A DNA stretch of 45,122 nucleotides from an uncultured Bacteroidota bacterium (GTDB lineage Bacteria > Bacteroidota > Bacteroidia > JADZBD01): positions 1 to 45,122 of the forward strand of contig CALEYQ010000025.1 in assembly GCA_937924855.1 (NCBI GenBank). The letters run 5' to 3'. Positions 17,137 to 22,461 of the stretch are shown here, piece after piece. A program made the position numbers and the translations under genes. Each line of letters opens with the position of its first letter. Within the stretch, counting starts at the first letter, position 1. The notes beneath the pieces were generated by a model. The model did not search any database. It saw nothing but the letters and a program-made list of their open reading frames with translations, and was not told where the DNA came from.

Positions 17137-17609
17137 CAGTTTGGCAGAATTAAAATATTATTATTGCTTGTGTCAAATTCGGCGTTGTAATTTATACACT
17201 TTAGTTTTCCTTCCTCAAAGTAAAAATCCATCAAGGCATCATCAAAACTTATTCTTTTTTCGCCCCATTCGTGCACCTCAATGTCGATTTTGAAAAAAGC
17301 CATAGAGCGCATCAATTCTTTTATTTCCTCCTCGTTGAGGTTAAATACTTTTACATTCCATAGCAGGGTTTCCGGGTTGTCGATTTCGGCACAACTGAAA
17401 AAGGGAGTCTGGGAATGGTCGAAAAACAAGGAAAGCCCTTTTTCCCAGTAATGCCAAACCAGGGTTGGGTCGTTAGTTTCCGTTTCCAAAGGACTTGATT
17501 CTTCAGGTTTCCCCAAATGTTTTTCACACTCCTCCATGCTGGAGCCAAAGGACAGTTCATTCAGGCCGAATTTGGGCTTAATTACAGGTATGAACGCAGG
17601 CAAACTCAT
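17136..17609 (-). CDS. Conserved hypothetical protein coupled to aroK
   Basis: A 157-aa acidic soluble protein starting MSLPAFIPVIKPKFGLNELSF. It has the phrase GSSMEECEKHLGKPEE (a common start of small SmpA-like or beta-strand proteins that judge polynucleotide or ligand binding) and ends IDIEVHEWGEKRISFDDALM, FYFEEGKLKCI. The family is not recognised. Stop and aroK start overlap as TGATG. The operon is this gene then aroK. Confidence 0.8.
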   Translation of the reverse strand: MSLPAFIPVIKPKFGLNELSFGSSMEECEKHLGKPEESSPLETETNDPTLVWHYWEKGLSLFFDHSQTPFFSCAEIDNPETLLWNVKVFNLNEEEIKELMRSMAFFKIDIEVHEWGEKRISFDDALMDFYFEEGKLKCINYNAEFDTSNNNILILPN

Positions 17610-17688
17610 ATGGGCTAATTTACGCTAATTGTCCGCATATGCCTATCAAGTTTTTTTTAAAAAAATATCCGTAAAATAAATTTAACTG

Positions 17689-17696
17689 TATATTTG
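17689..17696 (+). promoter_or_regulatory. Candidate -7 element of the tRNA-Lys promoter
   Basis: TATATTTG lies 43 nt upstream of the tRNA. A hairpin (17704-17725) follows it at once, so the start of transcription would fall at its 5' foot. Confidence 0.6.
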
Positions 17697-17703
17697 CAAC
17701 CCG

Positions 17704-17725
17704 AAAAAGCCCCTTTGGGCTTTTT
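17704..17725 (+). terminator. Terminator-like hairpin in the tRNA-Lys leader
   Basis: AAAAAGCCC pairs with GGGCTTTTT across a 4-nt loop. It sits between the tRNA promoter and the tRNA, not after a gene on this strand. It may act in tRNA precursor processing, or on the minus strand as part of the upstream region of the 17609 gene; its use is unclear. Confidence 0.5.
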
Positions 17726-17739
17726 GGTTCTTTTAAGTT

Positions 17740-17815
17740 GATTCCGTAGCTCAGCTGGTAGAGCATTACACTTTTAATGTAAGGGTCCTGGGTTCGAGCC
17801 CCAGCGGGATCACCA
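17740..17815 (+). tRNA. tRNA-Lys(TTT), with encoded CCA
   Basis: The acceptor stem pairs GATTCCG (17740-17746) with CGGGATC (17805-17811), followed by discriminator A and CCA (17813-17815). The D stem is GCTC/GAGC, the anticodon loop CTTTTAA reads TTT inside stem TTACA/TGTAA, and the T arm is CTGGG-TTCGAGC-CCCAG. All four arms close, so this looks functional. Its last 12 bases are repeated downstream at 18281. Confidence 0.97.
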
Positions 17816-18182
17816 AAAAATCCCCGGCTTTCGCCGGGGATTTTATTTTTATGGCTGTGGGGGGGATTAGCCTGTGTTAGGGGGTGAGCTTACCGAACGG
17901 TTGAACCCATCCCCAGTTGAACCCCCTTCAGGTTTTTTTATTGAGATGAGTCGATTTTACGTCTATATACTTTATAGTCCCTCATTCGGTAAATTTTATG
18001 TGGGACAAACGGACGACGTTGAGTCCCGACTCAAAAGGCATAATGATGGATTTGTGAAATCGACAGCGCCCTATATCCCCTGGTTACTTGAATGCATTAT
18101 TGAAAAAGAATCACGTGGTGAGGCTATTTTGTTGGAGAGAAAACTTAAAAATCTCAGTAAGGGTAGAATCAGGGATTTTATA
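17804..18182 (+). repeat. GIY-YIG cassette, copy A
   Basis: A block holding the tRNA 3' end, the terminator, a short divergent spacer, a conserved gene leader and most of a GIY-YIG gene. The first 43 nt (17804-17846) are identical to 18281-18323. After a divergent spacer, the segment from about 17894 to 18182 matches copy B with a single base difference inside the gene (18157 versus 18633). Confidence 0.9.
17821..17850 (+). terminator. tRNA-Lys terminator (copy A of a repeated unit)
   Basis: TCCCCGGC (17821-17828) pairs with GCCGGGGA (17833-17840) across TTTC, followed by TTTTATTTTT. The same hairpin recurs at 18298-18317 behind a copy of the tRNA 3' end. Confidence 0.92.
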
Positions 18183-18215
18183 AAGAAATATGGTGGGAGC
18201 AAACCCCAGTCCTGA
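17946..18215 (+). CDS. Stand-alone GIY-YIG nuclease-domain protein, copy A
   Basis: An 89-aa protein MSRFYVYILYSPSFGKFYVG, where YVYILYS...FYVGQTDD is the GIY-YIG motif, followed by RLKRHNDG (conserved Arg and His) and LLERKLKNLSKGRIRDFI with the catalytic Glu in EAILLERKLK. This single-domain URI-type family is common in Bacteroidota and of unknown role; it could nick DNA. I set the start at the ATG 17946; the frame is open further upstream but that part is leader sequence. It ends with TGA inside an inverted repeat (18209-18240). It lies 131 nt after tRNA-Lys. Confidence 0.9.
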   Translation: MSRFYVYILYSPSFGKFYVGQTDDVESRLKRHNDGFVKSTAPYIPWLLECIIEKESRGEAILLERKLKNLSKGRIRDFIKKYGGSKPQS

Positions 18216-18267
18216 CGCTTCGCAAGGCGAAGGTCAGGACCCTGACATCCCGACGCCTTTCGGCGTC
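18209..18267. repeat. Two REP-like inverted repeats after GIY-YIG copy A
   Basis: GTCCTGAC-G-CTTCGC (18209-18223) pairs with GCGAAG-GTCAGGAC (18227-18240), a 14-bp stem with one bulge that includes the stop codon of copy A. A second, smaller hairpin GACGCC/GGCGTC lies at 18252-18267. Neither has a T run, so they are unlikely to be plain terminators. Confidence 0.75.
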
Positions 18268-18280
18268 TGGATCGTCAAGG

Positions 18281-18658
18281 GCGGGATCACCAAAAAATCC
18301 CCGGCTTTCGCCGGGGATTTTATATTTAAGGCTTTGGGGCGAGATGCCTGTGGAAAAGGGTGAGCTTGCCGAACGGTTGAACCCATCCCCAGTTGAACCC
18401 CCTTCAGGTTTTTTTATTGAGATGAGTCGATTTTACGTCTATATACTTTATAGTCCCTCATTCGGTAAATTTTATGTGGGACAAACGGACGACGTTGAGT
18501 CCCGACTCAAAAGGCATAATGATGGATTTGTGAAATCGACAGCGCCCTATATCCCCTGGTTACTTGAATGCATTATTGAAAAAGAATCACGTGGTGAGGC
18601 TATTTTGTTGGAGAGAAAACTTAAAAATCTCAATAAGGGTAGAATCAGGGATTTTATA
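18281..18658 (+). repeat. GIY-YIG cassette, copy B, with partial tRNA 3' end
   Basis: It begins with the last 12 bases of tRNA-Lys including CCA (GCGGGATCACCA), the terminator and then the gene leader and gene. The unit repeats copy A at an offset of 476-477 nt. A 27-bp direct repeat brackets this copy: 18314-18340, just after the terminator, and 18648-18674, inside the 3' end of the gene. No other tRNA arms are present, so this is a tRNA fragment, not a gene. Confidence 0.9.
18298..18326 (+). terminator. Copy of the tRNA-Lys terminator
   Basis: The same TCCCCGGC/GCCGGGGA stem and TTTTAT tail as at 17821. It sits upstream of GIY-YIG copy B. Confidence 0.85.
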
Positions 18659-18721
18659 TTTAAGGCTTTGGGGCCAGAAGTGGCTGCAATGCCCCCATCC
18701 CGAGAGCGAAGCGATGGGTGA
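18422..18721 (+). CDS. Stand-alone GIY-YIG nuclease-domain protein, copy B
   Basis: A 99-aa protein identical to copy A over the first 80 residues or so except one change (S to N in LKNLNKGRIRDFI). All GIY-YIG motif residues are kept. After GRIRDFI it diverges: copy A reads KKYGGSKPQS, copy B reads FKALGPEVAAMPPSRERSDG, because the 27-bp repeat from behind the terminator has replaced the original 3' end. The start is ATG 18422 by comparison with the family. The new tail adds 10 residues of no recognisable origin and may be neutral. Confidence 0.85.
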   Translation: MSRFYVYILYSPSFGKFYVGQTDDVESRLKRHNDGFVKSTAPYIPWLLECIIEKESRGEAILLERKLKNLNKGRIRDFIFKALGPEVAAMPPSRERSDG

Positions 18722-18986
18722 ATTTCCAGCCTCTTAAATGGCCCTAAGGTTAGCATGGTATACGAGTCGGGTAAAGACACTACCCCTGAAGCCATTTATG
18801 TTTAAGCCAGCACCGGGGAATTTGTTTCAGCCTTTCTTTTCAAAACCTTGCTTTCCAAATAGTAAGGACTCCTTAAGTCCTCCTATAGATTAATCCCATC
18901 GCGCTTTTTCCCATTTGCATTAACAGTTTTCCTCAAATGTTGCTAAATGCGCTTGAAATTGAAGGAAAGTTTTCTTAAATTGGCTT
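18722..18986. other. Non-coding stretch after the GIY-YIG cassettes
   Basis: 265 nt without a supported gene. It holds a small inverted repeat (GGACT-CCTT-AAGTCC near 18867-18881) and otherwise no clear promoter or RNA. Confidence 0.5.
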
Positions 18987-19190
18987 ATGGAAAAGTTGAT
19001 TCATCTTTCGGTGGTAACCTGTCCGGAATGTCGTTTTCAATCCGAATTGGAAATGCCATCCGATTCATGCCAAATCAGCCATACCTGCACCAATTGTGGA
19101 AATGAAATGCACCCTAAAGAAGGGGATTGCTGCATTTTCTGCTCATATGGCTCCGTGGCCTGTCCGCCTGTTCAGTGTACAAAGAACTGA
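18987..19190 (+). CDS. Small Cys-rich protein, zinc-ribbon-like (GDCCxFCSYG family)
   Basis: A 67-aa protein with CPEC (residues 12-15) and CTNC (about 34-37), then the distinctive GDCCIFCSYGSVACPPVQC tail. The two CxxC pairs look like a zinc ribbon and the tail is a conserved motif I recall from short proteins in many bacterial phyla, often near metal-related genes. The function is unknown. It ends with TGA immediately followed by TAA. It stands alone. Confidence 0.85.
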   Translation: MEKLIHLSVVTCPECRFQSELEMPSDSCQISHTCTNCGNEMHPKEGDCCIFCSYGSVACPPVQCTKN

Positions 19191-19416
19191 TAATTAGGAT
19201 ATTGCATTTTGTCCGGAGTTTTTTTGGGAAAATTTGATTATTCCCCCTTAGCCCGGGCAATATCTTTTGCGATTTCTGCCAAAGCCTGTTTTAGGGATGT
19301 GTTTTTTTGCAGAATTAGCCAAGTAACTCCTTTACATTTTCGTTTTTATGGCTTTTCGATTTTGTGACAAACTCCTTCGCAGAAATCCGTTTATAAATGT
19401 TTTAAGGCGCAAGTAG

Positions 19417-19448
19417 TTTTGGTTCATCAAAAAAATGTTGAACCAAAA
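19417..19448 (+). promoter_or_regulatory. Inverted repeat before the 19458 operon
   Basis: TTTTGGTTCA (19417-19426) and TGAACCAAAA (19439-19448) form a perfect 10-bp inverted repeat with a 12-nt centre, ending 9 nt before the ATG at 19458. It could be an operator or a leader hairpin hiding the start. Confidence 0.5.
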
Positions 19449-19457
19449 TCTATAAAA

Positions 19458-20612
19458 ATGAAAAAGCAAATTTTTAATCTATTATTTCTGTTCGTCATTC
19501 CTGTCTCTTTAATGACGAACTCTTTAAAAGCCCAACAGACCGGAAAACCCTCTCTGGCTATATTTAGCGTTGACGCCAAAGGAATTATTCAGGATGCCGT
19601 TTCGATGGGCTATTTATTGCGGCTTGAAGTGGAAAAGACAAAGCAGTATAATGTGGTCGATCGTTATGAAATGGAGGATGGACTTAAAAAGAACCAGATT
19701 GACCCCAAATCCTGTTTCTCAAAAACATGCCTGGTCAATGCGGGCAGTTTGTTAAATGTGGAAAAGGTAATGTCCGGAACCGTAGAAAGGTTCGGGGAGA
19801 AGATTGTTGTGAGTCTACGCCTTTTTGATGTTGCTTCCGGAAATCTGGAAAAGAGTGATGCCACCGAATATCAGAATCTGCAACCTGAAATCCAAAAAAT
19901 GATCGAGATTTCAGTGCATAAATTGTTGGGGTTGAAATATGATGAAACGGCCTTTAACATGCTGGTAAACTACGACCGGCCCATCGTTACTCCTACAACC
20001 ACCTTAAACCTGAACGGCCCACGGATGGGTGCTTCAATTACATTGGGGGATGCAGGTGCCAGATTGATGGCTCCTAAGTCCAAGGGTGGATTTGATATGT
20101 TTCCAGTTACTTCCCAGTTTGGCTGGCAGCATGAGTTTCAATATATGAGTGCCGGAAATTTCCAGGCTTTGATTGAATGTATTTTTCTGGTAGGTGGTTT
20201 GGAGAACGGAAAGTTTATTCCCTCGTTTTCTTTTTTGAATGGGTTTAGAAATTCTGCCACCGGAATTGAGTTTGCCTTTGGTCCTACCTTTCGTTTGATT
20301 CAAAAAGCAAATGGTTTTTATGATACTGAAAATATGATGGATGGCGGAAAAGGTGAGTGGTATATGCAAAACCAATGGAATGTGAAGGATTCTAATGGTA
20401 TAATGGTTATGAACCCATATCAGATAGAGTCCAGACTGGACAGCAGAGGTGACGTAAAACTTTCTACCGGTCTGGTTATCGCAGTGGGAAAAACCTTTAA
20501 GTCGGGTTATCTGAATATTCCGGTTAACGCATACTGCTCGCCACGCAAGGACGGGTGGATTGTGGGAACCTCGGTTGGGTTCAACATATCCAAAAAGCCG
20601 AAAGTTCAGTAA
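19458..20612 (+). CDS. Exported protein: LpoB/CsgG-like N-terminal domain plus beta-strand-rich C-terminal domain
   Basis: A 384-aa protein with signal peptide 1-26 (ending SLKAQ). Residues about 30-165 (PSLAIFSVDAKGI, YNVVDRYEMEDGL, VEKVMSGTVERFGEKIVVSLRLFDVASGNLEKS) look like the alpha/beta domain of LpoB, CsgG and TolB-N proteins, which act at the outer membrane. From about 190 the sequence is rich in alternating strands and aromatic residues, suggesting a small beta-barrel or beta-sandwich. The ATG at 19458 fits the signal peptide; an upstream TTG does not. It is first in a cluster with the next two genes. The role is inferred from fold only. Confidence 0.75.
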   Translation: MKKQIFNLLFLFVIPVSLMTNSLKAQQTGKPSLAIFSVDAKGIIQDAVSMGYLLRLEVEKTKQYNVVDRYEMEDGLKKNQIDPKSCFSKTCLVNAGSLLNVEKVMSGTVERFGEKIVVSLRLFDVASGNLEKSDATEYQNLQPEIQKMIEISVHKLLGLKYDETAFNMLVNYDRPIVTPTTTLNLNGPRMGASITLGDAGARLMAPKSKGGFDMFPVTSQFGWQHEFQYMSAGNFQALIECIFLVGGLENGKFIPSFSFLNGFRNSATGIEFAFGPTFRLIQKANGFYDTENMMDGGKGEWYMQNQWNVKDSNGIMVMNPYQIESRLDSRGDVKLSTGLVIAVGKTFKSGYLNIPVNAYCSPRKDGWIVGTSVGFNISKKPKVQ

Positions 20613-20619
20613 TAACCCC

Positions 20620-20644
20620 GGGGGGCAGGAATTTCCTGCCCCCC
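20620..20644. terminator. Strong G/C hairpin between operon genes
   Basis: GGGGGGCAGGA (20620-20630) pairs with TCCTGCCCCCC (20634-20644) with a 3-nt loop. The T run after it is weak and interrupted, and a gene starts 14 nt further on. It may be a partial terminator that lowers downstream expression, or an mRNA-stability element. Confidence 0.6.
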
Positions 20645-20658
20645 TAAAATTATTTTCC

Positions 20659-21021
20659 ATGTCACTATCAGTTTTTGGCCTATTGCTCATAATTGCAATT
20701 GGGCCCTCCCACAACCCTATTGGAAAACGAATGGCCCAGGATGCTGAACCCCTGAAAGAAATAGTTATGGCATCGGATGGAAGAGTTATTCCATTGGCCG
20801 AATTGGGAATCTGCCGCATGATAGAACGCGATGGTTCTGTATGGAAGGCAGTTAAACTATATGAAATTTATCCCTTCCACCTTGTGTTTATCAAAAACGG
20901 AAGCCTTCATGACATGCTGATTGAAAACATTAACCGGATTGAAATTGAAAAAATGAAAGGTTTTGCGGTGGTTTTTGACTCAAAAAACAAACCCAAAATT
21001 GTTTCAGTCCCAACGCATTAA
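20659..21021 (+). CDS. Small hypothetical envelope protein (GSLHD motif)
   Basis: A 120-aa product with an N-terminal hydrophobic segment (SVFGLLLIIAIG) followed by a body ending FIKNGSLHDMLIENINRIEIEKMKG and VVFDSKNKPKIVSV. The segment NGSLHD...INRIE is closely echoed in the next gene (GGSLHDFSLHAISRVE), so the two are distant paralogs sharing a short domain. The ATG at 20659 gives the hydrophobic start. The family is not recognised. Confidence 0.7.
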   Translation: MSLSVFGLLLIIAIGPSHNPIGKRMAQDAEPLKEIVMASDGRVIPLAELGICRMIERDGSVWKAVKLYEIYPFHLVFIKNGSLHDMLIENINRIEIEKMKGFAVVFDSKNKPKIVSVPTH

Positions 21022-21025
21022 AAAG

Positions 21026-21721
21026 ATGAAACCAATTCAAATACTGATTTTTATAGTTTGTTTTTCCGGTCTCAGATTATATTCCGGAGTTGACACCCTG
21101 CGGGGGCTTCCCTGTCAGGTTTTACTTGTGGATGGTTCCCTTAAAAAGAACATTGTTTTCTGGACCCTGAATAATTCTTCCCTTGAATATGAAAGAGGAG
21201 GAAGCCTTCACGATTTTTCCCTTCACGCCATAAGTCGTGTGGAGTTTTCGCATGGAATGCTGGTGCGGGACAGCCTGGGTGCATTTTATTTTCGGTCCTA
21301 TGATGTAATAGCAGTTTACCGTGAAACCTATTTTAAGGCGGATGGTTCAAAAATATTCCTCTGCGATACCCTTTTAGGGATTTATCTGGACAGAAATTCC
21401 GGAAGCTACCAATTTGTAAGAAAAGGGAAGTTGGATCCTAAAAAATACCATGAGAATAAAGTTCACTATCTGAATTTTCAGGGTGCATTGTTTTATCCAA
21501 ATCGTGAACTCTTGCGATTGGGGTATTCACCGGAAAGTAGAGGATCGGTGAATTCTGTTTCCAAATCCGGCCGGACATCTGATTTTTATACTTCCTCAGA
21601 TAAAAAAGGGAAAGAAACGAAACACGAGAAAAAGGAAATGAGACAAAAGTGGCTTTCGGGTTGCGTTATCGGAACCGCTGCCGGCTGTATGTTGCTGGGA
21701 CTGGGCATTGCCCTGAATTAG
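21026..21721 (+). CDS. Hypothetical envelope protein with C-terminal membrane anchor (GSLHD motif)
   Basis: The 231-aa product has a signal peptide (MKPIQILIFIVCFSGLRLYS), the GGSLHDFSLHAISRVE segment shared with the previous gene, a basic linker (KKGKETKHEKKEMRQKW, about 190-208) and a C-terminal membrane segment (LSGCVIGTAAGCMLLGLGIA, about 210-229). It could be an anchored periplasmic protein. It starts 4 nt after the previous stop. The stop overlaps the convergent SRAP gene by 4 nt. Confidence 0.75.
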   Translation: MKPIQILIFIVCFSGLRLYSGVDTLRGLPCQVLLVDGSLKKNIVFWTLNNSSLEYERGGSLHDFSLHAISRVEFSHGMLVRDSLGAFYFRSYDVIAVYRETYFKADGSKIFLCDTLLGIYLDRNSGSYQFVRKGKLDPKKYHENKVHYLNFQGALFYPNRELLRLGYSPESRGSVNSVSKSGRTSDFYTSSDKKGKETKHEKKEMRQKWLSGCVIGTAAGCMLLGLGIALN

Positions 21722-22440
21722 TTTAACTCCGGGTAACTGAAGTTCTTTAGGGTTTCTTCCGTGTTTGGGTTTTCGCTCCGTGAGGTAATCCGCTTTGAAA
21801 TGGTATAAGCCTCCATGGCATCCTCAGGAAATGGTTGCATTATTTTGGCCGTTTGAGCGGGAGGGATTGTAGTGTCGAGCCATAATTTTTCATCTTCTGT
21901 AGCCAGAATCAGGGGCATGCGTTTTTTTGAATTGTGGATTTTTTCCATAAGGGGATTTGCCGGAGTTGTAACTATGGAAAATGTTTCCCTTATTTCACCC
22001 GTTTCCTTGTTCGTCCATCGCTCCCAAATTCCTCCGAAGGAAAAGATGTCCGTATTTTTTAGACGTATTAAATGAGGATATTTTTTTTCTTTGAAATGCA
22101 TCCATTCAAAAAAGCCTGTGGCCGGTACGAGACACCGGCGTTTTACTACCGCAGCTCTGAAGCTGGGCTTTTCAAATACGGTTTCAGATTTTGCGTTTAG
22201 GGTTTGGGATGCCAGTTTTTTAGCCAACTCCTCGTCTTTTACCCAAAATGGAATCAAGCCCCAATGAAGGAATGATATTTCCCCTGGATTTTCGGATGTA
22301 ATTACCGGCAATGCAGGATGGCTGAACCCCGAGGTGTGGAATAGGGGTAGTTTGACTTGTTCCTGTTTTTGTTTCAGCAGCGCCTTGTACCTTTTTTCAA
22401 GGCTTCCCCGATCTGAATTCAGTGAATAATGGTAACACAT
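21718..22440 (-). CDS. SRAP domain protein (SOS response-associated peptidase, YedK/HMCES)
   Basis: The 240-aa protein starts MCYHYSLN. In this family Met is removed and Cys2 forms a covalent thiazolidine link to abasic sites in single-stranded DNA, shielding the fork. The other active-site motifs are visible: LNAKSETVFEKPSFR (Asn/Glu region), GFFEW (catalytic Glu about 108), and IHNSKKRMP with the conserved His (about 165). I set the start at 22440, since the three extra residues from the upstream in-frame codon would hide Cys2. It starts 21 nt after dnaE2 on the same strand and is probably co-transcribed, and thus probably in the DNA damage regulon. Confidence 0.94.
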   Translation of the reverse strand: MCYHYSLNSDRGSLEKRYKALLKQKQEQVKLPLFHTSGFSHPALPVITSENPGEISFLHWGLIPFWVKDEELAKKLASQTLNAKSETVFEKPSFRAAVVKRRCLVPATGFFEWMHFKEKKYPHLIRLKNTDIFSFGGIWERWTNKETGEIRETFSIVTTPANPLMEKIHNSKKRMPLILATEDEKLWLDTTIPPAQTAKIMQPFPEDAMEAYTISKRITSRSENPNTEETLKNFSYPELN

Positions 22441-22461
22441 TCTTACCAATATAATTAAAAA

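Noticed and set aside
17740..18721. Integrative element or prophage at tRNA-Lys
   Set aside because: No integrase, phage or conjugation genes lie between the tRNA and its 3'-end copy; only GIY-YIG genes, so I report a small cassette instead.
20034..20819. 261-codon minus-strand open frame over the 19458 gene
   Set aside because: Antisense shadow of the exported protein; no signal, domain or promoter.
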